The translations under genes were made by a program, and so were the position numbers. DNA of 60,176 bases, taken from the NCBI RefSeq assembly GCF_030654605.1, contig NZ_JAURXB010000094.1:1-60176 (forward strand), given 5' to 3'. Shown in pieces: positions 51,142 through 60,176 of the stretch (its first letter is position 1; each line of letters opens with the position of its first letter). This DNA comes from Bradyrhizobium sp. GTDB lineage: Bacteria > Pseudomonadota > Alphaproteobacteria > Rhizobiales > Xanthobacteraceae. The notes under the pieces are model-generated. The model was not told the origin of the DNA. It worked only from the letters and a program-made list of their open reading frames with translations, and did no database searches.

Positions 51142-52587
51142 TCAGCGCGGTCGTTGGGTGCGGTTGGGTCTTGTATTCGGACGGCTTTCGCGATGCAAAA
51201 ACGCAACCCCTTGCATCCCTTCGGCCTTGCCGCTCGCCTGCGCCGGCGGACGGGACGGCTCCTGCCGGCTGGTCTCGTGGCGGTTGGTCTGTGGCGCGCC
51301 ACCATTACCACCGGGACGGCGGTTGCGGCGAGGGCCTTTCGAGGCCGGTGCGGCTTCGTTGCCTCGGCCCGCATGGGAGCGCGGTCCGGATCGTGCCCCG
51401 CGATGCTGCGCCGGCGGCGGTGCGGCTTCGCGATGGCCGGGGGTGCGGTGATCTTCGCGCGGAAGAGCGATGCGGATCAGCTTTTCGATGTCGCGCAGAT
51501 AGCCCATTTCCTCGGCGCCCGCGATCAGCGAGATCGCAATGCCCTCGGCGCCGGCGCGCGCGGTGCGGCCGATGCGGTGGACGTAGGTCTCGGGAATGTT
51601 GGGCAGATCGAAGTTCACCACGTGGCTGATGCCGTCGACGTCGATGCCGCGGGCGGCAATGTCGGTGGCGACCAGGGTGCGGATCTCGCCGGTGCGGAAT
51701 GCCGCCAGCACCCGCTCGCGGTGGTTCTGCGACTTGTTGCCGTGAATGGCGTCGGCGGTGATGCCGGCGCGGGCCAGGCTCTTCACCACCTTGTCGGCGC
51801 CATGCTTGGTGCGGGTGAAGACCAGCGCGCGGTTGACCGTCTCGCTCTTCAGGAGGTTGGCCAGGAAGGTAGGCTTGTTGGAGTGGTCGACCTGGATGAT
51901 GCGCTGGGTGATGCGTTCGACGGTCGAGGCCACCGGCGTCACGGCGACCCGCGCCGGGTCGCGCAGCATCGCTTCGGCGAGCTCGGCGATGTCTTTCGGC
52001 ATGGTGGCCGAGAAGAACAGCGTCTGCCGCTTGATCGGCAGTTTGGCGACGACCTTCCGGATGTCGTTGATGAAGCCCATGTCCAGCATGCGGTCGGCTT
52101 CGTCGAGCACGAGGAACTCGACCTGTCCGAGTTTCAGGCCGTTGCTCTGCACGAGGTCGAGCAGGCGGCCGGGCGTCGCCACCAGGACTTCGACGCCCTG
52201 CATGATCGAACGGACCTGGCGGCCCATCGGCACGCCGCCGATCGCCAGCGCCGAGGTGAGGCGGATGTGGCGGCCATAGGCATTGAAGCTGTCGAGGATC
52301 TGTCCGGACAGTTCACGGGTGGGCGAGAGCACCAGTACGCGGCAGGTCTTGGGCTGCGGCTTGATGCGGTTCTCCAGAATGCGGTGCAGGATCGGCAGCG
52401 CGAAGGCCGCGGTCTTGCCGGTGCCGGTCTGGGCGATACCGACGACGTCGCGGCCGGTAATTGCGATGGGGATGGTTTGAACCTGGATGGGCGTGGGCGT
52501 CAGATAGTTCTCTTCCACGAGCGCACGCGAGATGGGATCGGCGAGGCCGAAATCCTGAAAGGAGGTCAAAAGGTGGGTACTTTCCAT
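51142..52587 (-). CDS. rhlE: DEAD-box RNA helicase, RhlE type
   Basis: A 481-residue ATP-dependent RNA helicase. Q motif FQDFGLADPISRAL / TPIQVQTIP, motif I AQTGTGKT (52-59), motif II DEAD in VLDEADRMLDMGF near 160, motif III SAT, motif VI HRIGRTARAG near 340. Residues about 390-481 are a basic, low-complexity tail rich in Arg, Gly, Pro and Asn (GPRSHAGRGNEAA, NTRPNRTQRPR) probably binding RNA. Heads the helicase-infA-cspA cluster, which reads as an RNA-remodelling and cold-adaptation unit. Confidence 0.92.
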   Translation of the reverse strand: MESTHLLTSFQDFGLADPISRALVEENYLTPTPIQVQTIPIAITGRDVVGIAQTGTGKTAAFALPILHRILENRIKPQPKTCRVLVLSPTRELSGQILDSFNAYGRHIRLTSALAIGGVPMGRQVRSIMQGVEVLVATPGRLLDLVQSNGLKLGQVEFLVLDEADRMLDMGFINDIRKVVAKLPIKRQTLFFSATMPKDIAELAEAMLRDPARVAVTPVASTVERITQRIIQVDHSNKPTFLANLLKSETVNRALVFTRTKHGADKVVKSLARAGITADAIHGNKSQNHRERVLAAFRTGEIRTLVATDIAARGIDVDGISHVVNFDLPNIPETYVHRIGRTARAGAEGIAISLIAGAEEMGYLRDIEKLIRIALPREDHRTPGHREAAPPPAQHRGARSGPRSHAGRGNEAAPASKGPRRNRRPGGNGGAPQTNRHETSRQEPSRPPAQASGKAEGMQGVAFLHRESRPNTRPNRTQRPR

Positions 52588-52937
52588 TATAAAAGGCAGG
52601 CGCCCGGCGGTTTCAGCCAGGAGCGCGCGAGGGTGTCAGAGACACCCGCGTGTTTGGGGCGTCGGTTTTGGTTAGCTGAAGGGGCAAGCCAGAAACCGTT
52701 GGACGGGCTCAGAACACGCGGCTCGCAGTGACCCGGTGATTCCCTGGGTCGTGACAGTCATATGGAACACGAACGCGGCGCTTTCAAGGTGAATCGCGTG
52801 ACGATCCCCGCACGCGGTTAAGGGGTGGGCAAAGACCCCGGTTTGCGGACGGATTGGGGGTGTTTCACGCGCTGCAGCGCAGAAATAATCCTGCCGGAAA
52901 TTTAGCCAAAACAGCAGGTTTGCTCACAAATTAAACA

Positions 52938-52956
52938 GTATGCCACTCAAGCATAC
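52938..52956. promoter_or_regulatory. Dyad upstream of the sigma-54 promoter (possible activator site)
   Basis: GTATGC and GCATAC are separated by 7 bp, about 100 bp upstream of the -24 element. That is the usual distance for an enhancer-binding protein such as NtrC, but the sequence does not match the NtrC consensus. Confidence 0.3.
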
Positions 52957-53054
52957 AGTTCTTCAGCCTAAAAATAAGGCAGAAACTTCGGCTATTTCGC
53001 GGCGAGTGTCAAAATTCATCAACGATGCCATTATGTTAGCCAGATTGACGCAGG

Positions 53055-53069
53055 TGGCACAGTTCTTGC
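53055..53069 (+). promoter_or_regulatory. Sigma-54 promoter of the urt operon
   Basis: TGGCAC-AGTTC-TTGC matches the -24/-12 consensus TGGCAC-N5-TTGC exactly. Transcription would begin near 53081, leaving a leader of about 60 nt before urtA. Fits nitrogen control of urea uptake. Confidence 0.85.
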
Positions 53070-53142
53070 GATTCCGTTAATGCAGGCGGCCGTGGGGCCG
53101 TTTCGTAGCGTTTTAACGTCTGCGTCAGGGAGATGACACCTC

Positions 53143-54462
53143 ATGCTTACTCAATTGACTCACGATATATCGAAGCCCTTCAGCCGTCGGCGTTGGCTGG
53201 CAGCGACCGCCGGCCTGGTTCTCGGTCTGGCAGGTGTTACCGGCGTCAAGGCACAGGAGACCATCAAGGTCGGCGTCCTGCATTCACTTTCCGGCACCAT
53301 GGCCATCAGCGAAACCACGCTGAAGGATACGGTCCTCTTCCTGATCGACGAGCAGAACAAGAAGGGCGGCGTCCTCGGCAAGAAGCTCGAGGCCGTGGTG
53401 GTGGATCCCGCGTCGAACTGGCCGCTGTTCGCCGAAAAGGCCCGCGAGCTCATCACCAAGAACAAGGTTTCGGTGGTGTTCGGCTGCTGGACCTCGGTGT
53501 CGCGCAAGTCCGTGCTGCCGGTGTTCAAGGAACTGAATTCGATCCTGTTCTATCCGGTGCAGTACGAGGGCGAGGAGAGCGAGCGCAACGTGTTCTACAC
53601 GGGTGCTGCGCCGAACCAGCAGGCGATCCCCGCGGTCGACTATTTGATGAAGGACGAGAAGGTGAAGCGCTGGGTGCTGGCCGGCACCGACTACGTCTAT
53701 CCGCGCACCACCAACAAGATCCTCGAAGCCTACTTGAAGTCGAAGGGCGTCAAGCAGGAAGACATCATGATCAACTACACGCCGTTCGGTCATTCCGACT
53801 GGCAGACCATCGTCGCCGACATCAAGAAGTTCGGCTCCACTGGCAAGAAGACCGCGGTGGTCTCGACCATCAACGGCGACGCCAACGTTCCGTTCTACAA
53901 GGAACTCGGCAACCAGGGCATCAAGGCCACCGACATCCCGGTCGTCGCCTTCTCGGTCGGCGAGGAGGAACTCGCCGGCATCGACACCAAGCCGCTGCTC
54001 GGCCATCTCGCCGCCTGGAACTACTTCCAGTCGATCAAGGACCCGGCCAACGAGAAGTTCATCAAGGCATGGCAGGCCTACACCAAGAACCCGAAGCGCG
54101 TGACCAACGATCCGATGGAAGCACACGTCATCGGTTTCGATATGTGGGTCAAGGCGGTCGAGAAGGTGAAGTCGGTCGACGCCGACAAGGTGATCGACGC
54201 GCTGCCCGGCATCGAAGCCAAGAACCTGACCGGCGGCACCTCCAAGATGCTTCCGAACCATCACATCACCAAGCCGGTGTTCATTGGCGAAATCAAAGCC
54301 AACGGCCAGTTCGACGTGGTGTGGAAGACCCCGGGCCTGGTGGCCGGCGATGCATGGTCGAAGGAGCTCGACGGCTCCAAGGACCTGATCGGCGACTGGG
54401 TTGGCAAGAAGTGCGGCAACTACAACACCAAGACCAACAAGTGCGGCGGTCAGGGTTCCTGA
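53143..54462 (+). CDS. urtA: Urea ABC transporter substrate-binding protein UrtA
   Basis: A 439-residue periplasmic binding protein. The N-terminus FSRRRWLAATAGLVLGLAGV is a probable twin-arginine signal, ending near residue 38 (VKAQET). The mature part starts IKVGVLHSLSGTMAISETTL and contains VVFGCWTSVSRKSVLPVF and LFYPVQYEGEESERNVFYTGAAPNQQ, all characteristic of UrtA rather than LivK. AGGGAGA lies 9 nt before ATG 53143. It is first in urtABCDE, directly behind a sigma-54 promoter, so expression should rise under nitrogen limitation. Confidence 0.96.
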   Translation: MLTQLTHDISKPFSRRRWLAATAGLVLGLAGVTGVKAQETIKVGVLHSLSGTMAISETTLKDTVLFLIDEQNKKGGVLGKKLEAVVVDPASNWPLFAEKARELITKNKVSVVFGCWTSVSRKSVLPVFKELNSILFYPVQYEGEESERNVFYTGAAPNQQAIPAVDYLMKDEKVKRWVLAGTDYVYPRTTNKILEAYLKSKGVKQEDIMINYTPFGHSDWQTIVADIKKFGSTGKKTAVVSTINGDANVPFYKELGNQGIKATDIPVVAFSVGEEELAGIDTKPLLGHLAAWNYFQSIKDPANEKFIKAWQAYTKNPKRVTNDPMEAHVIGFDMWVKAVEKVKSVDADKVIDALPGIEAKNLTGGTSKMLPNHHITKPVFIGEIKANGQFDVVWKTPGLVAGDAWSKELDGSKDLIGDWVGKKCGNYNTKTNKCGGQGS

Positions 54463-54493
54463 TCTGCTGCTGATACCAAGAGACCAAGCGACT

Positions 54494-54523
54494 GGAGAAG
54501 GCGGCGCCAATGCCGCCTTCTCC
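54494..54523 (+). promoter_or_regulatory. Stable hairpin between urtA and urtB
   Basis: GGAGAAGGCGGC pairs perfectly with GCCGCCTTCTCC around a 6-nt loop. There is no T-run after it, so it is more likely an mRNA 3'-end stabiliser or partial attenuator that leaves UrtA more abundant than UrtBCDE. Confidence 0.65.
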
Positions 54524-54546
54524 TTAACTCCTGCCGGGGTCGTCCA

Positions 54547-56160
54547 GTGTTTGCCAACGTGCTTGACCGTTTTCGTGCGCTTGTCCTCTCGCTTCTGTTG
54601 ATCGCCGCCGTCGCATCGCCTGCGCTCGCCGGTCCGTTCGAGGATGCGATCGGCAAGTTCGCCAACGACGAATTTTCCGATACCGACGAAGCGATCGGCG
54701 CGGTTGCCACATCAGGCAATCCGCTGGCCTTTGCCATTATCAGCGCGCTGCAGGACGGCCGGCTGATGGCCGATCCCGACAGCAAGAAGGTCTATGTCAC
54801 CCAGCCCGACGGCAAGATCATCGATGCCGCGACCGGGGCCGCGGTGGAAAAGCTGCCTGACGGCGCCGCCGCCGTGCGCCTCAACAACCGCCTGCGCCGT
54901 AGCGTGGAGGCCGCGCTGGGCGGACTGACGCTGCTGTCGCCCGATCCCGCCAAGCGGATCCAGGCCGCGCAGTCGGTGTTCAAGACGCACGACGAAGCCA
55001 TGCTGCCGCTGGTCGACGAGGCCCTGAAGAAGGAGACCGTCAACGCGGCCAAACTGGCTTTCACCGAGGCGCGGGCGGCCATCCTGCTGTTCAAGCCCGA
55101 CGCCACGGATGGCGAGAAGCTCGAGGCCATCGCCACCATCAAGGCGCGCGGGGACCAGGAGGCCATGGCGCTGCTGACCGGACTGACCGGCGATCAGCCG
55201 GCCGCGATCGCGAGCGCCGCGGCGAACGCGAAGGCGGCCATCCAGCGCAGCCTCGCGCTTTGGTCGATGGTGCAGAACGCCTGGTACGGGCTGTCGCTCG
55301 GCTCGGTGCTGCTGCTCGCGGCCATCGGTCTCGCCATCACCTTCGGGGTGATGGGCGTCATCAACATGGCGCATGGCGAGATGGTCATGATCGGGGCCTA
55401 TGTCACCTTCGTGGTGCAGGAAACCATCCGCACCAGCTTCCCGCATTTGTTCGACTACTCGCTGTTGATGGCGGTGCCGCTGGCCTTCATCGTCGCGGGC
55501 CTGATCGGCATCCTGATCGAGCGCAGCATCATTCGCTTTCTCTACGGCCGTCCGCTGGAAACGCTGCTGGCGACCTGGGGCCTGTCGCTGGTACTGCAGC
55601 AGGCAGTGCGCACCATGTTCGGTCCCACCAACCGCGAGGTCGGCAATCCCTCCTGGATGAGCGGCGCGTTCGAACTCGGCCAGGTCACCATTACCTACAA
55701 CCGGCTCTGGATCCTCTGCTTCACCCTGGCCGTGTTCGCCATCCTGCTCGCCATGCTGCGCTATACCGCGCTCGGGCTGGAGATGCGCGCGGTCACGCAA
55801 AACCGCCGGATGGCGGCATCGATGGGGATCGCGACCTCGCGTGTCGACGCGCTGACCTTCGGCCTCGGCTCCGGCATCGCCGGCATCGCCGGCGTGGCGC
55901 TGTCGCAGATCGACAATGTCAGCCCCAATCTCGGCCAGAGCTATATCATCGACTCCTTCATGGTGGTGGTGTTCGGCGGCGTCGGTAACCTCTGGGGCAC
56001 GCTGGTCGGCGCCTTCACGCTCGGCATCGCCAACAAGTTCCTGGAGCCGGTCGCCGGCGCCGTGCTCGGCAAGATCGCCATCCTGGTGCTGATCATCCTG
56101 TTCATCCAGAAACGGCCGCGCGGCCTGTTCGCGCTCAAGGGCCGGGCGGTGGAAGCATGA
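54547..56160 (+). CDS. urtB: Urea ABC transporter permease UrtB
   Basis: A 537-residue permease. After a signal-like helix (residues 10-28) a periplasmic domain of about 200 residues precedes the LivH-type channel, as is normal for UrtB. The membrane part begins near 238 (WYGLSLGSVLLLAAIGLAIT) with INMAHGEMVMIGAYVTFVVQ near 275 and VVFGGVGNLWGTLVGAFTLG near 475. The start is GTG 54547 with only a weak GGGG upstream. Urea uptake with UrtC as the other channel half. Confidence 0.94.
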   Translation: MFANVLDRFRALVLSLLLIAAVASPALAGPFEDAIGKFANDEFSDTDEAIGAVATSGNPLAFAIISALQDGRLMADPDSKKVYVTQPDGKIIDAATGAAVEKLPDGAAAVRLNNRLRRSVEAALGGLTLLSPDPAKRIQAAQSVFKTHDEAMLPLVDEALKKETVNAAKLAFTEARAAILLFKPDATDGEKLEAIATIKARGDQEAMALLTGLTGDQPAAIASAAANAKAAIQRSLALWSMVQNAWYGLSLGSVLLLAAIGLAITFGVMGVINMAHGEMVMIGAYVTFVVQETIRTSFPHLFDYSLLMAVPLAFIVAGLIGILIERSIIRFLYGRPLETLLATWGLSLVLQQAVRTMFGPTNREVGNPSWMSGAFELGQVTITYNRLWILCFTLAVFAILLAMLRYTALGLEMRAVTQNRRMAASMGIATSRVDALTFGLGSGIAGIAGVALSQIDNVSPNLGQSYIIDSFMVVVFGGVGNLWGTLVGAFTLGIANKFLEPVAGAVLGKIAILVLIILFIQKRPRGLFALKGRAVEA

Positions 56161-56202
56161 TGCCGGTTGTTGCATTCGATGTCTGCTGCGGATCGCAGCT
56201 GC

Positions 56203-56328
56203 GCCCCCTCTCCCGCTTGCGGGGGAGGGCCGGGGTGGGGGTCTATCCGCGAGCGCCGGCGCCAGTGGAGAGAATTCCCCCACCCGCCGCACTTCGTGCG
56301 GCGACCTCCCCCGCAAGCGGGAGAGGTG
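56203..56328. repeat. Palindromic intergenic element L
   Basis: The ends GCCCCCTCTCCCGCTTGCGG and CCGCAAGCGGGAGAGGTG are complementary, with GGGTGGGGG/CCCCCACCC inside. It splits urtB from urtC. Its last bases (GGGAGAGG, 56319-56326) form the urtC ribosome binding site. Confidence 0.87.
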
Positions 56329-56335
56329 ACTGCAC

Positions 56336-57511
56336 ATGATGCCGCACGTGCTCACGCGTTCGCTGGATCGCAGCGCGACCATCTTCCTCGCAGTGGTCGC
56401 GGCGGTCGGCATCCTGATCCCGCTGTCCAACCTGCTGTTGCCGGCGGGTTCGATGTTCCAGGTGCCGACCTATCTGGTGGCGCTGTTCGGCAAATATGTC
56501 TGCTACGCCATCCTGGCGCTGTCGATCGACCTGATCTGGGGCTATTGCGGCATCCTCTCGCTCGGTCACGGCGCGTTCTTCGCGCTCGGCGGCTATGCGA
56601 TGGGCATGTATCTGATGCGCCAGATCGGCAGCCGCGGCGTCTACGGCAATCCGATCCTGCCGGATTTCATGGTGTTCCTGAACTATCCGGAACTGCCCTG
56701 GTACTGGTACGGATTCGATACGTTCTGGTTCGCGGCCGTGATGGTGCTGCTGGTGCCGGGGCTATTGGCCTTCTGCTTCGGCTGGCTGGCATTTCGCTCC
56801 CGCGTCACCGGCGTCTATCTCTCGATCATCACGCAGGCGATGACTTACGCGCTGCTGCTGGCGTTCTTCCGCAACGATTTCGGCTTTGGCGGCAACAACG
56901 GCCTGACCGATTTCAAGGACATTCTGGGCTTCAACGTCCAGGCGGACGGCACCCGCGCGGCCTTGTTCCTGCTGAGCTGTCTGGCACTGATCATTGCCTT
57001 CCTGATCTGCCGCGCGGTGGTGACGTCGAAACTCGGCAAGGTGCTGATCGCGGTGCGCGACGCCGAATCCCGCACGCGATTCTTGGGCTACCGCGTCGAA
57101 TCCTACAAGCTGTTCGTGTTCACGCTGTCGGCCTGCATGGCCGGCGTCGCCGGCGCGCTCTATGTGCCGCAGGTCGGCATCATCAATCCCGGCGAGTTCG
57201 CGCCGGGCAATTCGATCGAGGCGGTGATCTGGGTCGCGGTCGGCGGACGCGGCACGCTGATCGGGGCGGCGCTGGGCGCCGTCGTGGTCAACTACGCCAA
57301 GACCGTATTCACCTCGGGTCCGCTGGCGCCGTACTGGCTGTTCATGCTGGGGGCGCTGTTCATCCTGGTGACGCTGCTGCTGCCGAAGGGCATCATCGGC
57401 ACCTTCAACGCCTGGTGGGAGCCGTGGAAGGCGCAGCGCATCGCGGCCAATGCCGAGAGTGCCGCGCTCGAAGACGGCGTCAGCGTCAGCAAACCGAACC
57501 CGGCGGAGTGA
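56336..57511 (+). CDS. urtC: Urea ABC transporter permease UrtC
   Basis: A 391-residue LivM-type permease. Features: KYVCYAILALSIDLIWGYCG near 55, LSLGHGAFFALGGYAMGMYL near 75, the ATPase contact AVRDAESRTRFLGYRVESYK near 238, and VIWVAVGGRGTLIGAALGAV near 297. ATG 56336 (or the adjoining ATG 56339) follows GGGAGAGG by 9 nt; that sequence is the end of repeat element L. urtD starts 4 nt after the stop. Confidence 0.95.
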   Translation: MMPHVLTRSLDRSATIFLAVVAAVGILIPLSNLLLPAGSMFQVPTYLVALFGKYVCYAILALSIDLIWGYCGILSLGHGAFFALGGYAMGMYLMRQIGSRGVYGNPILPDFMVFLNYPELPWYWYGFDTFWFAAVMVLLVPGLLAFCFGWLAFRSRVTGVYLSIITQAMTYALLLAFFRNDFGFGGNNGLTDFKDILGFNVQADGTRAALFLLSCLALIIAFLICRAVVTSKLGKVLIAVRDAESRTRFLGYRVESYKLFVFTLSACMAGVAGALYVPQVGIINPGEFAPGNSIEAVIWVAVGGRGTLIGAALGAVVVNYAKTVFTSGPLAPYWLFMLGALFILVTLLLPKGIIGTFNAWWEPWKAQRIAANAESAALEDGVSVSKPNPAE

Positions 57512-57515
57512 GCGC

Positions 57516-58277
<762 letters not shown>

Positions 58278-58300
58278 AGTGAAAGCAGATCTCCCATTCC

Positions 58301-58426
58301 GTGTCCCGGGCACAGCGCAGCACGCAGTGATGCGCTGTAGAACCGGGACCCATGTTGCACGCGTTCAAAGTTATGGGTCCCGCATCTGCGGTGCATCACG
58401 CCGTGCTGCACCGCGCGCGGGACACG
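58301..58426. repeat. Palindromic intergenic element M
   Basis: The outer GTGTCCCGGG/CGCGGGACAC ends are complementary, with inner GCAGCACG/CGTGCTGC and GGGACCCAT/ATGGGTCCC pairs. It splits urtD from urtE. GAGAGG at its right edge (58426-58431) lies 8 nt before the urtE ATG. Confidence 0.83.
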
Positions 58427-58439
58427 AGAGGTCCAGGCC

Positions 58440-59135
58440 ATGCTGAAAGTCGACAACATCAGCCTCTACTACGGTGCCGCCCAGGCGCTGCGCGGCGTCT
58501 CGATCACGGCCGAGCCCGGCAAGGTGACCTGCGTGCTGGGCCGCAACGGCGTCGGCAAGACCTCGCTGCTGCGCGCCATGGTCGGCCAGTATCCGATCGC
58601 CTCCGGCTCCATCACCTTCGACGGCGTCGATATTTCCGGCCTGAAACCCTATGAGCGGGCGCGCAAGGGCATCGGCTTCGTGCCGCAGGGCCGCGAGATC
58701 TTTCCGCTGTTGACGGTGGAGGAAAACCTCAAGACCGGCTTCGGGCCATTGAAGCGCGACGACCGCAGCATTCCCGACGACGTGTTCTCGCTGTTTCCGG
58801 TGCTGGATACGATGCTGGGACGCCGCGGCGGCGATCTGTCCGGCGGCCAGCAGCAGCAACTGGCGATCGGCCGGGCGCTGGTGATGCGGCCGAAACTGCT
58901 GCTGCTCGACGAGCCGACCGAGGGCATCCAGCCGTCGATCATCAAGGACATCGGCCGCGCCATCTCCTATCTGCGCAGCCTCGGCACCATGGCGATCGTG
59001 CTGGTCGAACAATATCTCGACTTTGCCTGCGAGCTCGGCGACAATTTTGCGGTGATGGACCGGGGCGCCGTGAAATATGCCTGCGATCGCAGCGCGATGG
59101 ATCCTGCTGAAATCAGCCGCCAGATGGCGTTGTAA
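58440..59135 (+). CDS. urtE: Urea ABC transporter ATP-binding protein UrtE
   Basis: A 231-residue LivF-type ATPase. Walker A GRNGVGKTSLLRAMVG near 37, LSGGQQQQLAIGRALVMRP near 135, Walker B LLLLDEPTEGIQPSIIKDI near 156. The GRNGVGKT loop and TEGIQPS are characteristic of UrtE. ATG 58440 with GAGAGG 8 nt upstream. Last transporter gene; ureD follows after 28 nt, so transport and urease genes are probably one transcription unit. Confidence 0.96.
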   Translation: MLKVDNISLYYGAAQALRGVSITAEPGKVTCVLGRNGVGKTSLLRAMVGQYPIASGSITFDGVDISGLKPYERARKGIGFVPQGREIFPLLTVEENLKTGFGPLKRDDRSIPDDVFSLFPVLDTMLGRRGGDLSGGQQQQLAIGRALVMRPKLLLLDEPTEGIQPSIIKDIGRAISYLRSLGTMAIVLVEQYLDFACELGDNFAVMDRGAVKYACDRSAMDPAEISRQMAL

Positions 59136-59163
59136 ACCGGCGTTGCGAAGATTTTGAGGGCGG

Positions 59164-60000
59164 ATGCGGACCGAACCCACCAGTGCTGCCTCGGCGATCT
59201 TCGCGGCCAACCGGGCGCAGGGCTCGGTGACGTTCGACGTGCACCAGGTCGAAGGCGTCACCCGCCGCCGCCAGCTGCATGAATCAGGCTCGTTGCGCGT
59301 GCGCTTTCCGTCCCCCGAGGCGGAGGGCCTCTCGGCCATGTTCGTCAATACCGCCGGCGGCATCGCCGGCGGCGACCGCTTCGATATCGACATCGCGGTC
59401 GGCGAGGGCTCCAGCCTCGCGGTGACCACGGCGGCGGCGGAAAAGGTCTACCGGGCGCAGGGGCCGGCCGCGGAAGTCAACATCACCCTGAAGGCCGCGT
59501 CCGGCGCGCATTTGAGCTGGCTGCCGCAGGAAACCATCCTGTTCGACCGCGCGCGGGTTTTTCGGCGGATCGATATCGACCTCGCCGAAGGCGCCTCGCT
59601 GTTGCTCTGCGAGATCGTGGTGTTCGGCCGTGCCGCCATGGGCGAGCGCATGTTGCATGGCGAATTCGTCGACCGCTGGCGGCTGCGCCGCGGCGGCCGG
59701 CTGGTGTTCGCCGAAACCGTCCGGCTCGACGGCGACATCGGCGCCATCATGACAAAACCCGCGGTCGCCAAAGGCTGTGTCGCCATCGGCACCGCGCTGA
59801 TCGTGCCCGGCGACGAGGCGCTGCTGGAGCGGATTCGCGAGCTGGCAAATTCGCTCAGCGGCGAGGTCGGTATCTCCAGCTGGAATGGATTTGCAATGGC
59901 CCGCTTCTGTGCCCAAGATGCGGCAAGGCTGCGCGCCGACATGATGGCGGTGCTTGGCCGTGCCTCGGCTGTGGCACTGCCGCGTATGTGGCTCAACTAG
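59164..60000 (+). CDS. ureD: Urease accessory protein UreD
   Basis: A 278-residue chaperone needed for nickel insertion into urease, acting with UreF and UreG. Family segments are visible: LRVRFPSPEAEGLSAMFVNT near 45, GGIAGGDRFDIDIAVGEGSS near 62, TTAAAEKVYRA near 88, LSWLPQETILFDRARVFRRI near 118, and GRAAMGERM. GAGGG lies just upstream of ATG 59164. Cytoplasmic. It leads directly into ureA, as in most alphaproteobacterial urease operons. Confidence 0.94.
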   Translation: MRTEPTSAASAIFAANRAQGSVTFDVHQVEGVTRRRQLHESGSLRVRFPSPEAEGLSAMFVNTAGGIAGGDRFDIDIAVGEGSSLAVTTAAAEKVYRAQGPAAEVNITLKAASGAHLSWLPQETILFDRARVFRRIDIDLAEGASLLLCEIVVFGRAAMGERMLHGEFVDRWRLRRGGRLVFAETVRLDGDIGAIMTKPAVAKGCVAIGTALIVPGDEALLERIRELANSLSGEVGISSWNGFAMARFCAQDAARLRADMMAVLGRASAVALPRMWLN

Positions 60001-60026
60001 ATCGTTCAATTGAATAGAGTGTTCGC

Positions 60027-60176
60027 ATGAATCTCTCTCCCCGCGAAAAGGACAAGCTGCTGATCTCGATGGCGGCGATGGTGGCGCGGCGCCGGCTGGA
60101 GCGCGGCGTCAAGCTCAACCATCCCGAGGCCATCGCCATCATCTCCGATTTCATCGTCGAGGGCGCCCGCGACGGC
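60027..60176 (+). CDS. ureA: Urease gamma subunit UreA (partial at window edge)
   Basis: Only the first 50 codons lie in the window and the frame stays open to its end. [20 protein letters not shown] followed by [20 protein letters not shown] and FIVEGARDG is the highly conserved urease gamma N-terminus. It begins 26 nt after the ureD stop. The remaining structural genes should follow to the right. Confidence 0.95.
   Translation, partial: MNLSPREKDKLLISMAAMVARRRLERGVKLNHPEAIAIISDFIVEGARDG

Larger units (their letters stand above)
52588..53142. other. Intergenic region upstream of the urt operon
   Basis: The 555 bp hold no gene I can support. They contain a 12-bp palindrome GCGCTGCAGCGC (52869-52880), a GTATGC ... 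GCATAC dyad (52938-52956) and the sigma-54 promoter (53055-53069). The part nearest urtA is AT-richer, as expected of a promoter. Confidence 0.7.

Noticed and set aside
54494..54523. Terminator of urtA as a separate transcript
   Set aside because: There is no T-run, and urtBCDE show no other promoter, so full termination is unlikely.

Overview
The window is high-GC chromosomal DNA from a Bradyrhizobium-like alphaproteobacterium (Nitrobacteraceae). The pointers are a membrane-anchored CycM-type cytochrome c, a Rhodopseudomonas/Bradyrhizobium-type pim dicarboxylate operon, a rhizobial tad/cpa pilus locus with a CtrA-type site, and many mosaic palindromic intergenic elements of the kind common in this group. 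I see no tRNA, rRNA, CRISPR array, insertion sequence or prophage.

Layout. 1-5082 (minus): an IclR regulator followed by a LivGFHM-type ABC importer and a partial solute-binding protein. Divergently, 5282-12840 (plus): pimF, pimA, pimC, pimD and an SDR gene for beta-oxidation of dicarboxylates or fatty acids; the pimB thiolase expected between pimA and pimC is absent. 13059-17418: glycerol kinase, a transglutaminase-like protein, a small secreted protein and two GST-family proteins. 17589-22400 (minus): metF-metH. 22794-26424: LLM flavin oxidoreductase, pheA, kdsB, cycM. 26631-34344: a Yej-type peptide importer with two paralogous binding proteins. 34451-36677: an NlpC/P60 hydrolase and an M17 aminopeptidase. 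36803-50223: a complete tad/cpa locus (tadD; tadC, tadB, cpaF, cpaE, cpaD, cpaC, cpaB, cpaA, Flp pilin; a stand-alone pilus-assembly N-domain protein; two TadE-like minor pilins), with a fatty acid hydroxylase between pilin and minor pilins. 50354-52587 (minus): RhlE-type helicase, IF-1 and CspA. 53143-60176 (plus): urtABCDE urea importer, ureD and the start of ureA behind a consensus sigma-54 promoter.

Most striking observations. (1) TadB carries an extra domain of about 90 residues in the loop predicted to face the periplasm, and it resembles the N-terminal domain of the CpaC secretin. The same fold also occurs as a separate secreted protein, giving three copies in one pilus locus. (2) cpaF, the motor ATPase gene, is cut by a single in-frame amber codon inside an otherwise intact gene. 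(3) A perfect CtrA-type site (TTAA-N7-TTAAC) precedes the minor pilins. (4) At least 13 palindromic mosaic elements sit between genes; several lie inside operons, abut start codons and appear to supply the ribosome binding site.

How the genes work together: the liv/pim block looks like uptake plus CoA activation and oxidation of dicarboxylates under IclR control; the urt/ure block couples nitrogen-regulated urea uptake to urease; the tad block builds a Flp pilus, whose function is doubtful if cpaF is really broken. All functional statements rest on reading motifs by eye; no database search was run.
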